A stretch of DNA of 64,000 nucleotides from Bdellovibrio bacteriovorus str. Tiberius. Its GTDB lineage: Bacteria > Bdellovibrionota > Bdellovibrionia > Bdellovibrionales > Bdellovibrionaceae. Shown in pieces: positions 26,665-34,450 of the stretch (positions are counted from its first letter, which is position 1; the number at the start of each line of letters is the position of its first letter). The notes beneath the pieces are model-generated. The model saw only the letters and a list, made by a program, of their open reading frames with translations. It was not told the DNA's origin and made no database searches. The position numbers and the translations under genes were made by a program. The DNA lies in assembly GCF_000317895.1 (NCBI RefSeq), contig NC_019567.1:558001-622000 (forward strand), written 5' to 3'.

Positions 26665-27702
26665 ATGAAAACAATCGCTCTGTTCATTTCAGTTCTTCTG
26701 GTATCACTGACAGCCGCGGCAAAGGTTCAGTATCTTCGTTTGGGATCCGGCAAAGTGATTGCCTATGAATACATCCAGACCAACAAAGCCTCTTCGATAT
26801 TGATTTTACTTCCCGGGGTGAACCGCGCACTCAGTGCGGGCGATCGTTCAGTGCAACTGCTGGCAGAACAAGGGTGGAATCTTTTGCTGCCTTCATTGCC
26901 GGCGCATCCTCTTTCCATAGAAGGTCTTTCTGCCAGTGAAACGCCGTACTTTCTGTATGACTCGACCATTCGCTCTGCGGATTTTTCTTCTGACATTGAA
27001 CAGCTTGTTGCGGTTTTGAAAATCAAAGACGTCGTTCCGGTGACGTTGTCTTACACGTCGACGGTGGGGGCTTTCTTAAATCCTAAAATTTTCCCGCATG
27101 TGATTGAAACAGTTCCGCTGGGTATTCCCACCGAAACGAATCCTGAAGCGGCCAAGAACGCCGAGCTGTGGGAAGGCTGGCTGCGCATGAATCCGCTGAT
27201 GGCGCCGTACTGGATTCGTCAGTTCCGTGATCAGGCTTACACCAAGCACTGGGGGGCGACTGTTGATGCGAATCTTGCCAGTGATCCTGAATTCTACGGC
27301 GCAAAGCCACGCACGGCAGATATCAAGACGGGATACGTGACGATCGCCCGCGCGGCCGAGGACTTTGATCTGACCAAGGTGGATTACAAAGCAGACGCTG
27401 TGACTCGCGATTTTATTCTGGCGGGGGAAGAAAATTCCGAACGTCTGAAGAATCAGATTCAGGCTTTGAAAAATTATTTGCGCTCAGGCAAGCCGGTGCG
27501 TGTGATTGTGGTGGCGAATGCAGGGCATGTGCTGCCGTCGGAATCTCCGTCGGTGTATGCGGCGGCGATTGGGTTGCTGGCGCAGGAGCCTGTATCTGCG
27601 ACGGTGTCTTTCATGGTGGTGCGTAAGGCCGCAGATGTGCGCAAAGCCCAGTGGCAGGGGGCTTCCGCGCTGGAGGCCTGGATGACCGAGGCTGTGAAAT
27701 AG
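26665..27702 (+). CDS. Exported alpha/beta-hydrolase-like protein
   Basis: 345 residues from the ATG at 26665, chosen because it gives a signal peptide (MKTIALFISVLLVSLTAAA). The fold suggestion comes from SSILILLPGVNRALSAGDRSVQLLAEQGWNLL near the N-terminus, the position of a lipase oxyanion strand. A C-terminal VIVVANAGHVLPSE has a His at the place expected for the catalytic triad. The nucleophile elbow is not canonical (LSYTSTVGAF). It could be an esterase or a non-catalytic member. It is followed by a strong terminator. Confidence 0.55.
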   Translation: MKTIALFISVLLVSLTAAAKVQYLRLGSGKVIAYEYIQTNKASSILILLPGVNRALSAGDRSVQLLAEQGWNLLLPSLPAHPLSIEGLSASETPYFLYDSTIRSADFSSDIEQLVAVLKIKDVVPVTLSYTSTVGAFLNPKIFPHVIETVPLGIPTETNPEAAKNAELWEGWLRMNPLMAPYWIRQFRDQAYTKHWGATVDANLASDPEFYGAKPRTADIKTGYVTIARAAEDFDLTKVDYKADAVTRDFILAGEENSERLKNQIQALKNYLRSGKPVRVIVVANAGHVLPSESPSVYAAAIGLLAQEPVSATVSFMVVRKAADVRKAQWQGASALEAWMTEAVK

Positions 27703-27760
27703 CGGCTTTAAATGTCGCTGTGTCAAAGTGATACACAGTTTTTTACAGTGAGAATGAATT

Positions 27761-27787
27761 AAACGGGGGCTCTTTGAGCCCCCGTTT
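27761..27787 (+). terminator. Rho-independent terminator
   Basis: AACGGGGGCT and AGCCCCCGTT form a perfect GC-rich stem around a short CTTTG loop, followed by TTGC. It ends the hydrolase-like transcript. Because the DUF1460 frame runs back into it, the true start of that gene must lie downstream. Confidence 0.85.
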
Positions 27788-27825
27788 TGCTTTGTATGGG
27801 AATGCTGGATTTTCATGAGGTGACT

Positions 27826-28734
27826 ATGAAACGTTCTTTGCTCCAATCACTGCTTGTTTCCTCCCTGATTATGGGGATGGCGCCGGTTTATGCGTTGGCT
27901 GAAGTAACGGGGGCCGACCAGCGCCTGCAAAGCCTTTACACCTCAACAGCGCAATTGAAGCAGGGGCAGGGCAAAGACCGTGTGTCGATGTTTGCTTTGC
28001 AGTTTCTTTCTGAAAAAAGCCCGTACATTGTGGATCCGCTGGGTGAAGGCCCTCAAGGTGACATCAGTCATGGACCGCTTTATCGCTTTGATGGCTTCGA
28101 CTGCACAACGTTTGTAGAAACAGTGCTGGCGTTGTCGCTCTCATCAAGTCCTGAGCAGTTCCGCACGCGCATGAATCAGATTCGCTACAAAAATGCTGTG
28201 GTGTCGTACAAGACACGCAATCATTTTCCAAGCATCGACTGGATTCCTAATAATATTGAGAATGGTTTTGTAAAGGACATTACGGGTTCTATTGGCGGGT
28301 CTAAAACCAAGTGGTCGCAGACGTGGATTGAAAAAGACGCGTGGTTTGCGAAGAAGGGACCAGAGTACGTGCAGATGAGCCGCGAATTCAAACCAACGTT
28401 GGGCCAACTTCCCTACGTCGCCAAAGCAGATCTATTGAGTAGTCCCGAAATGCTTGCGAAAATTCCATCGGGCACGATCTTTCACGTGGTGCGCCCAAAC
28501 TGGGATTTGCGCGAAGGTGCAGGATCTCGGCTAGATGTTTCTCATATGGGATTTTTAATTCGTGAAAATGGTGTGTTGTACATGGTTCACGCCAGTAACG
28601 GTATTACTCGTGACGGTAGTAACGACGAGAAGCAGGTAAAAAAAGAGCCGTTGGTTGCTTATGTGGAGCGCGTGATGATGGCTTCGCCGACCACCGCTGG
28701 AATCAACATCCTGGCCGTTCGTAAAACACCGTAA
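27826..28734 (+). CDS. DUF1460 family exported amidase-like protein
   Basis: 302 residues from the ATG at 27826, chosen for the GAGGTGA ribosome site and for the signal peptide that follows (SLLQSLLVSSLIMGMAPVYALA). DUF1460 proteins belong to the NlpC/P60 papain-like superfamily. The nucleophile Cys is in FDCTTFVETVLALS and the His in DVSHMGFLI. A known DUF1460 structure indicates N-acetylmuramoyl-L-alanine amidase-type activity on muropeptides, so a role in cell-wall turnover or prey-wall digestion is plausible but inferred. It is monocistronic. Confidence 0.8.
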   Translation: MKRSLLQSLLVSSLIMGMAPVYALAEVTGADQRLQSLYTSTAQLKQGQGKDRVSMFALQFLSEKSPYIVDPLGEGPQGDISHGPLYRFDGFDCTTFVETVLALSLSSSPEQFRTRMNQIRYKNAVVSYKTRNHFPSIDWIPNNIENGFVKDITGSIGGSKTKWSQTWIEKDAWFAKKGPEYVQMSREFKPTLGQLPYVAKADLLSSPEMLAKIPSGTIFHVVRPNWDLREGAGSRLDVSHMGFLIRENGVLYMVHASNGITRDGSNDEKQVKKEPLVAYVERVMMASPTTAGINILAVRKTP

Positions 28735-28779
28735 GGTTTTTTGCGTGTAACATAAGTCTTCGATAAAACATCGTTTTTT

Positions 28780-28911
28780 AGCCCTTGGTCGAGCCTTGCC
28801 TGGACCTTGGTCAAAAATTTTTGAGTCCTTAATATCCAGTAAAATCAAGCACTAGCAAATCCGCCAAAAAAAATCCTAGACCTTGGGCTAAAGTTTTCTG
28901 GACCTAGGTCC
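28780..28911. promoter_or_regulatory. Palindromic operator-like boxes upstream of first flagellin
   Basis: Four 12-bp boxes: AGCCCTTGGTCG (28780), GGACCTTGGTCA (28802), AGACCTTGGGCT (28878) and the perfect palindrome GGACCTAGGTCC (28900). Within each pair the boxes are exactly 22 bp apart, about two helical turns, so a dimeric regulator could bind both on one face. The last box fills the spacer of the candidate FliA promoter. The rest of the gap to the flagellin gene (28912-29202) is described with the promoter and leader hairpin. Confidence 0.6.
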
Positions 28912-28916
28912 GAAGA
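28889..28916 (+). promoter_or_regulatory. Candidate FliA-type promoter of first flagellin
   Basis: TAAAGTTT (28889-28896) is a perfect sigma-28 -35 element. TCCGAAGA follows after 12 nt (consensus GCCGATAA after 11). It would give a leader of about 280 nt. The match is weaker than that of the second flagellin. Confidence 0.4.
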
Positions 28917-28991
28917 GTTTGTTGTACACGTTGGGCAAGCTAAAAAGGATCTCCAGATCAAATCAGGATACCTCCTCTCGAAGCTCAAGCT

Positions 28992-29028
28992 CCTCTCAAG
29001 AAACGTCCAATCACCGTTTCTTCAGAGG
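28992..29028 (+). other. Stable hairpin in the flagellin 5' leader
   Basis: CCTCT plus AAGAAACG (28992-29005) pair with CGTTTCTT plus AGAGG (29015-29028), 13 bp with one mismatch and a 9-nt loop. It lies 175 nt before the flagellin ATG. No T-run follows directly, so it is more likely an mRNA leader structure than a terminator. Confidence 0.5.
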
Positions 29029-29202
29029 GGCGGCTCCAACCTTAAATAAATTTTTTAAAAGTTAAGAGTTACTAAAAACAAAATCAGATCACGGGACGTA
29101 GGCGGATTTCGGGTGTTCAAAAGGTAAGTGGTGCTACCTTAGTTCATTTTAGATTCCATCAAAAACCAGCGGCTCCGGATCTCTAATCCCAAGGGGGGTT
29201 CT

Positions 29203-30027
29203 ATGGGCTTAAGAATCGCAACAAACACCGCATCTATCGCAGCACAACGTGTGCTATCCAAACAACAGAAACGCGCAGAGCATGCCGCTCAGGCACTGGC
29301 TTCTGGTAGCCGTATCGTAAATGCGGCCGACGACGCCGCAGGCTTGGCGATTTCTGAGAACTTCAAAGGACAATTGAAAGGTATCGGTCAGGCGCGAAAC
29401 AACGCCAACAATGCCATCTCATTTGTTCAGGTCAGTGAGGGGGGCTTGAATGAGGTCTCCAACATTCTGGTGCGTCTGCGAGAGCTGGGCGTACAGGCCG
29501 CTTCCGATACTGTGAGTGACACAGAGAGGGAGTTCCTAAATAAAGAAACCCAACAACTTATCCAAGAGGCGGATCGTATTGCCAAGACCACGGTCTTCGG
29601 TACGAAGAAAATGCTGGATGGTACTGCCGGAGCCATGGAGTTCCAGGTGGGTGCTTACTCGGATGAGAACAACGTTATTAAATTTGAATTTGATGCCGAC
29701 TCGACGGCCTCGGCTCTGGGAATCGATTCGATTGCCATGGCGGAAAGAGGGGATGCGCGAGCGTCTCTGGAGCAGGTCGATCAGGCGATTGAAAAAGTCT
29801 CGGGTATGCGAGCGAACTTCGGTGCGATGCAATCGCGAATGGAGTCCGCGGTGAGTAACCTTGACGTGTCCTATGAGAACTTGTCAGCGGCGAATTCTCG
29901 AATCCGCGACACCGACGTGGCGAAAGAAACGGCCGAAATGACATCTGCAAGTATTCTGCAAAATACAGCGGTGTCGGTTCTGGCTCAAGCCAACCAGTTG
30001 CCTCAAGTTGCAATGAAGTTGGTCTAA
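29203..30027 (+). CDS. fliC: Flagellin
   Basis: 274 residues, short flagellin with conserved D0/D1 ends and little central domain. The N-terminus has [36 protein letters not shown] and LNEVSNILVRLRELGVQAA. The C-terminus has [20 protein letters not shown] and ends in the exported helix QANQLPQVAMKLV. There is no N-terminal signal, as expected for type III export. AAGGGGGG precedes the ATG. It is one of two tandem flagellins here, more divergent from the consensus than the second, which suggests specialisation in the sheathed Bdellovibrio filament. Expected to be made in the attack phase. Confidence 0.95.
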   Translation: MGLRIATNTASIAAQRVLSKQQKRAEHAAQALASGSRIVNAADDAAGLAISENFKGQLKGIGQARNNANNAISFVQVSEGGLNEVSNILVRLRELGVQAASDTVSDTEREFLNKETQQLIQEADRIAKTTVFGTKKMLDGTAGAMEFQVGAYSDENNVIKFEFDADSTASALGIDSIAMAERGDARASLEQVDQAIEKVSGMRANFGAMQSRMESAVSNLDVSYENLSAANSRIRDTDVAKETAEMTSASILQNTAVSVLAQANQLPQVAMKLV

Positions 30028-30079
30028 TTATATCAGCGTAAAATATTTAAGATTCACATTCGCGATTACGGAATGTCGG

Positions 30080-30108
30080 GAGAAGCCTGTTCTGGGATAA
30101 GGCTTCTC
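30080..30108 (+). other. Hairpin in flagellin 3' UTR
   Basis: GAGAAGCCT (30080-30088) pairs with AGGCTTCTC (30100-30108), 9 bp. It sits between the flagellin stop and the main terminator and may protect the 3' end of the abundant mRNA. Confidence 0.5.
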
Positions 30109-30152
30109 TCGGGAAGAGGGGTCGCCCACATATACTCCTCGTCTTAAGCCCA

Positions 30153-30180
30153 CCCCGGGGACACCCGTCCCCGGGGATTT
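30153..30180 (+). terminator. Strong terminator after first flagellin
   Basis: CCCCGGGGAC (30153-30162) pairs perfectly with GTCCCCGGGG (30167-30176), followed by ATTTT. The RAYT element begins 8 bp after its stem, consistent with insertion behind a terminator. Confidence 0.85.
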
Positions 30181-30183
30181 TCG

Positions 30184-30816
30184 AAAAGGTGCCTGGTTGT
30201 TTTTTCTGGCTACAACGCACAATTTTCGAGGGGAGAAAGACGACTGTCTAATTTGGGTAAGGCAAACACTCCCTTGCGAAGTGCTCTTCTTACCAAGTCC
30301 CAACTTTCCTCATTAGGTTTGGCGTTCAGCCACCGTAATGTCTGCACCCGGCTGTCCCAGGTGCTCCAACGAGGGTCTTCCAGTACGGGAACCTCTACCA
30401 TCTTTCTTCCCAACAATGCTTGTATCGTTGAATACGGATAGTCCTGAACTCTTTCGCAGAGCCCTGCTTCCACCGGATTTCTATATACATATTTATAGGC
30501 GTGATCGTAATGCCGTGGATGAGCGATCAAACTACGGTGAAAGCGACCGCCATAAGTCTGATTTATTCTTCCGCTGATTTCCCGCAGATCATCACCCGTT
30601 GCGCGCATGAAGTACTGCATGGCTTCACTTAAGTTTGCCTGTGGTGATCGGACTATCATGTGAAAGTGATTGCTCATCAATACGAAGTTATGAATGCGCA
30701 GATCAGAGAGTGAAGAGCAAGATCTTCGCCCTGTTTGCGCTTCTTCTTATTAGTTCTTAGGTCCGGCAGTCGAATTTTACTGCTTTGTAGCCAGAAAAAA
30801 CAACCAGGCACCTTTT
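30184..30816 (-). mobile_element. RAYT element with 30-bp perfect inverted ends
   Basis: The ends at 30184-30213 and 30787-30816 are perfect 30-bp inverted copies (AAAAGGTGCCTGGTTG...CTGGCTAC), and similarity continues a few bases inward. Read inward-out, the ends start with GTAG, the tetranucleotide typical of REP sequences used by REP-associated tyrosine transposases. The 633-bp element carries one such transposase. No target-site duplication is visible, as expected for HUH enzymes. It separates the two flagellin genes. Confidence 0.8.
30210..30680 (-). pseudogene. REP-associated tyrosine transposase (RAYT), N-terminally truncated
   Basis: 156 residues of an IS200/Y1-type HUH transposase. 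The metal-binding HUH is SNHFHMIV, right at the start of the open frame. The C-terminal part has YKYVYRNPVEAGLCERVQDYPYST, with a Tyr near the expected catalytic helix. In-frame codons continue upstream (SDLRIHNFVLM matches the family) but hit a stop at 30747-30749. The usual first 35-40 residues are missing and no good start codon is present. It is probably a decayed copy. The stop codon lies inside the left terminal repeat. Confidence 0.75.
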
Positions 30817-30845
30817 CTTAGTCGGGGTAGACGTTGGGTGGGACT

Positions 30846-30943
30846 GGACCTTGGTATTGAAAAGTGCAGGGTTTTGGTCTGTTTTTCAGGATCTTAGTCC
30901 AGCTTTTACTGGATCATGGTCCAGAAGTGCTGGACGCGACTAA
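30846..30943. promoter_or_regulatory. Tandem operator-like boxes upstream of second flagellin
   Basis: Boxes: GGACCTTGGTAT (30846), GGGTTTTGGTCT (30869), GGATCTTAGTCC (30889) and GGATCATGGTCC (30911), plus a half-box GGAC at 30932. Spacings are 23, 20, 22 and 21 bp. The array ends where the FliA-type promoter begins, as expected for activator sites stacked upstream of a promoter. The remaining gap 30968-31138 is leader with no gene. Confidence 0.6.
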
Positions 30944-30967
30944 AGCCTTTCAAGACCTCGCCGAAAG
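30941..30967 (+). promoter_or_regulatory. FliA-type promoter of second flagellin
   Basis: TAAAGCCT (30941-30948), exactly 11 nt, then GCCGAAAG (30960-30967), against the sigma-28 consensus TAAAGTTT-N11-GCCGATAA. It would give a leader of about 165 nt before the flagellin ATG. Confidence 0.65.
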
Positions 30968-31138
30968 GTACGTCAGAAGCAACGACGCAAACCAAGTCGA
31001 AGCTCTCGAGGAACCCGCAAGGAGTGATTGCCTTACGAAGATTCGCTTGAGAGAGCCAGACAAAAGTTTGGGTCAACAACGTGTACAAACTGGCTAGCCT
31101 AAGTAGGTATAAGGCGGCCGATTTAATGGAGGTCCCAA

Positions 31139-31972
31139 ATGGGAATGAGAATTTCTACGAACGTATCCGCAATCAACGCACAGAGAACAATGGTTAACTC
31201 TCAGCGTGAAATCGGTAAATCAATGTCACAACTTGCATCCGGCTCCCGCATCAATAAAGCGGCGGACGACGCAGCAGGTTTGGCGATCAGTGAAAACTTG
31301 AAATCGCAAATTCGCTCTCTGGGCCAGGCTTCCCGAAATGCGAACGATGGTATCTCCATGGTTCAAACTGCAGAGGGTGGTTTGTCAGAGATCTCCAACA
31401 TCCTGACTCGTATGAGAGAACTGGGTGTACAAGCCTCTTCTGACACTATCGGTGATACAGAGCGCGGCTTCCTTGATAAAGAGGTTCAGCAACTTAAATC
31501 TGAGGCACAACGTATCACTCAGACTACCAGATTCGGTACAACAAAACTTCTGGATGGTTCCGGCGACAAGTTCGACTTCCAGGTAGGTATCAACAATGAC
31601 CCTGAAGCAGATAGAATCTCCTTCAACGCCGGTGAAACAAATGCATCCACGTCCTCTTTGGGAATTGACAGCTTTGACTTCTCTTCCAAAGAAGGTGCAC
31701 AAGAGGCACTGGCAGCAGTGGACTCTGCACAATCTCAAGTGAATGGTTACCGCGCAAATCTGGGTGCCCTTCAGAACAGATTGCAGTCCACAGTTGATAA
31801 CTTGGGTGTGCAACATGAGAACATCTCCGCAGCTAACTCTCGTATCCGCGATACAGACGTAGCAGCAGCAACTGCAGAGACGACTCGTAACCAGGTACTT
31901 TTGCAGGCGAATACATCTGTGTTGTCTCAAGCCAACGCAATGCCAAACTCTGCACTAAGACTGATTGGTTAA
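31139..31972 (+). CDS. fliC: Flagellin
   Basis: 277 residues with canonical short-flagellin ends: [59 protein letters not shown], then [20 protein letters not shown] and a terminal [13 protein letters not shown]. It is clearly paralogous to the flagellin 1.1 kb upstream but closer to the general consensus. GGAGG at 31128-31132 supports the ATG. It is preceded by a FliA-type promoter and four palindromic boxes and followed by a stable hairpin. A structural subunit of the filament exported by the flagellar type III system. Confidence 0.96.
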   Translation: MGMRISTNVSAINAQRTMVNSQREIGKSMSQLASGSRINKAADDAAGLAISENLKSQIRSLGQASRNANDGISMVQTAEGGLSEISNILTRMRELGVQASSDTIGDTERGFLDKEVQQLKSEAQRITQTTRFGTTKLLDGSGDKFDFQVGINNDPEADRISFNAGETNASTSSLGIDSFDFSSKEGAQEALAAVDSAQSQVNGYRANLGALQNRLQSTVDNLGVQHENISAANSRIRDTDVAAATAETTRNQVLLQANTSVLSQANAMPNSALRLIG

Positions 31973-32038
31973 TATTAGAATTTTTTTATAAGGATTTGAC
32001 CTGAGAGGATACCTCCGTTTCCTCTCGGTACCAACCTA

Positions 32039-32064
32039 CCCAGGAAGACATGGGTCTTCCTGGG
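32039..32064 (+). terminator. Hairpin terminator after second flagellin
   Basis: CCCAGGAAGAC (32039-32049) pairs perfectly with GTCTTCCTGGG (32054-32064) around ATGG. A weaker GAGAGGA/TCCTCTC pair lies just upstream (about 32003-32026). There is no strong U-run. The remainder of the gap to 32302 has two short inverted repeats (ACCCA/TGGGT and GTC/GAC) and no gene. Confidence 0.6.
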
Positions 32065-32302
32065 GTACTTAAGGGGTTGGGATTCCTCGCAACATAATTA
32101 GGATCATACGGTTGCCTCGGTTCACGGGGTTTTTTGCGTTTGGTTTGATTATCCCTGTCAGTGGAGCAGTTCTTGCTTTGCTGTAATTCCTGAAAGTTTA
32201 AGCCTGTTAAGTTGGATATGGTGTCCGGCTTAGACCCAATTTTGGGTTCGCTGTCTCGTTTTTAGACGGCGGCAAGGGGTTTAAATCGATTTGGGAGTAC
32301 GT

Positions 32303-34450
32303 ATGCTGTCCTGGAGCCGTTCTACATTTGCCATGCTTCTTTGCTCGTCCCTGCTGGTTGCCTGTAGTAAAGAGACCGAAAAAGTCATCGTCAAAGACTC
32401 TCTGCCTCCTGAAAAAATCGAAGCTTCCGCCAAGGTCAGTAAAAATCATGTGACCTTCGAAAAGTCCTCATTAGGAAAGCTGTTCATGCTGGTGCCGACC
32501 GTTATCGAGTCGTCCCGTTCAGCTGCGCCCAGTTTCTTCCGCCCGCAGTTGGTGTCTTTTGAAAGAAACGGGGATCGCATCGCGATCTTCAATCAGACTG
32601 TCAAAGACGTGGTCGAGACGGTCACCGCCGATCAGTTGATTCAAAGTTTTGCCATCGTCGATGAGACCGCCGATCAGGTGGTGTTCGACATGGGCCAGGG
32701 CTTCCTGTCTATGAATCTGCAGGACTCCATGGATATCGTTTTGCCCTATACGTATTCCGACGTGATTGAGCGGGGCGAACGAAAGTTGGAATCCCATCTG
32801 GATATCAAGGATTCCTATGTCAGCTCTTTGTCCCTGCGTAACAACTCGATCTTCATGAAGCAGGTGATCCGTGTCGTGGAAAAAGCCCGTGAAACCGGCG
32901 AGGCCAACAAAGAAGCTGAAGAAAAGCTGAAGCAGATCGGGATGAAAAAGCCTGAAAAGTTTGAAACCAGCAAAACTCTGTTTTTTGAAATCAAACCTTA
33001 CGTGCAGAACGATGAATTCAAGTCCAAACCCATGGATGCGCAGAGCCGTTTTGGATTCTTCATCAACAACACCTTTAAAAAAGGTGAAGACAACATGAAA
33101 ACCCAGATCATCCGCTGGAACACCGACGAAAAAGCCGGTGACATTCGCGTGTTGATCGATGCCAATGTTCCGGCAAAAATGGAAGCGGCAGTGAAAGAGG
33201 GTGTGACTTACTGGAACCGCGTTCTGGGCCGTGACGTTCTGAAAATTGAAACTGGTTACAAGGATTCGGATCCGCAAACGGACCGGTCAATTGTGATTCG
33301 CTGGATTCACTGGGACAACGGGTTTGGTGCTTACGCCAATGCCCAGGTGGACCCCCTGACGGGCGAAGCCTTCCGAGGCTTCGTCTATATGACGTCCTCT
33401 TTCATCAAGAAGGAAGACATGACATCCGGTGGACAGAACGATGTGTTTTCGTTCAAGCACGGTGATCTGTGCGGGATGAGAGTCGACATGAACCAGCCGG
33501 ACCAGGAAGACAATGTGCGCGCTGTGATCGCTCATGAAATGGGTCACGTTCTGGGACTTCGTCATAACTTTGCGGGCAGTTCTTCCACCGAATACACGGA
33601 TAAAGAGATTAAAGAAACGATCGAACAGCGAGCGAGGGGAAATCTTGCCGTTGAAAAGGCTGTTGTTACCACCGTGATGGATTATACGGACAATGCTGCT
33701 TCCTTGGCTTCGGGCGCCTTCATTAAAGACAAGGTGATGCCTTATGACCAGAAAGCCATCGACTGGGCCTATAAAGGCATCGAGTCCGCGAAAAGCAAAG
33801 GCATGTATTGCTCGGATGAACATATTCTGGAGGCAGGATCCGGTGGAAGAAATATCATTGGCTGTGATCGTCAGGATATGTACCGCAATGTCTTCTTTGC
33901 AGAACGCGAAAAGGTTCTAAGGGCCGCAAAAGATGCGTTGAACAGCACTATCTATTCCCTGGAGTACATGAAAAAAGCCGGGTACAAGATCGAGCACAAA
34001 GCCTTTGTGCAAGTCACCTTCAGCCCGTCTTTGGAAATTGCCGAGTCCCTGTATAAGAGCGACAAGAAAAATCCTCTTCTGACAATTGCCGATGTGGTGG
34101 AGGACTTTATTTCTCCGTACATGCGTTGGGGTTACAGTGGGAAGGACTTTAACAATGGCAGCACGACCGGGGACGCCGAAATCAACGAGCAGTTGAAGGA
34201 AATGGGTGGCTTGACGGCATACCTGAAAACCTTGAGTCCTACGGCCACCGATCCTGAATTCTTCCAGAAGCTTGCCAAAGAAGCCCTTGCCGCAGGGAAA
34301 TTCGACCAGCTCGGTCTGACCCCTGAAGAGCTTGTTGTCGTCAAAGAAGGTTTGATGGAAAACTCCGCCAAGCTTGATGCCGAAGCCATGGACCTTGCCA
34401 TGAAGGCGGTCGACCTCACCAAGCTTCGCGACACCATTACTAACCGGTAG
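32303..34450 (+). CDS. Zinc metalloprotease lipoprotein (gluzincin/metzincin-like)
   Basis: 715 residues from the ATG at 32303, with GGGAG upstream. The signal peptide ends in lipobox LVACS. The catalytic motif HEMGHVLGLRHNF starts at His411, an extended HExxHxxGxxH site characteristic of metzincin-like peptidases, within the DUF5117/DUF4953-type zinc-dependent group. About 400 residues precede it, beta-rich and probably a prodomain or adaptor. A VMDYTDNAAS segment after it may supply the Met-turn. The gene is convergent with ppc, overlapping by 11 bp. It may act in the envelope or in prey digestion; this is inference. Confidence 0.8.
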   Translation: MLSWSRSTFAMLLCSSLLVACSKETEKVIVKDSLPPEKIEASAKVSKNHVTFEKSSLGKLFMLVPTVIESSRSAAPSFFRPQLVSFERNGDRIAIFNQTVKDVVETVTADQLIQSFAIVDETADQVVFDMGQGFLSMNLQDSMDIVLPYTYSDVIERGERKLESHLDIKDSYVSSLSLRNNSIFMKQVIRVVEKARETGEANKEAEEKLKQIGMKKPEKFETSKTLFFEIKPYVQNDEFKSKPMDAQSRFGFFINNTFKKGEDNMKTQIIRWNTDEKAGDIRVLIDANVPAKMEAAVKEGVTYWNRVLGRDVLKIETGYKDSDPQTDRSIVIRWIHWDNGFGAYANAQVDPLTGEAFRGFVYMTSSFIKKEDMTSGGQNDVFSFKHGDLCGMRVDMNQPDQEDNVRAVIAHEMGHVLGLRHNFAGSSSTEYTDKEIKETIEQRARGNLAVEKAVVTTVMDYTDNAASLASGAFIKDKVMPYDQKAIDWAYKGIESAKSKGMYCSDEHILEAGSGGRNIIGCDRQDMYRNVFFAEREKVLRAAKDALNSTIYSLEYMKKAGYKIEHKAFVQVTFSPSLEIAESLYKSDKKNPLLTIADVVEDFISPYMRWGYSGKDFNNGSTTGDAEINEQLKEMGGLTAYLKTLSPTATDPEFFQKLAKEALAAGKFDQLGLTPEELVVVKEGLMENSAKLDAEAMDLAMKAVDLTKLRDTITNR

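Noticed and set aside
30864-31097. 77-residue ORF between the RAYT and second flagellin
   Set aside because: It runs through the operator boxes and the FliA promoter, with no ribosome site and no recognisable protein features.
31117-31124. GCCGATTT just before the second flagellin as a FliA -10 element
   Set aside because: It would place the transcription start inside the Shine-Dalgarno, and the -35 spacing is wrong; the match at 30941-30967 is better.
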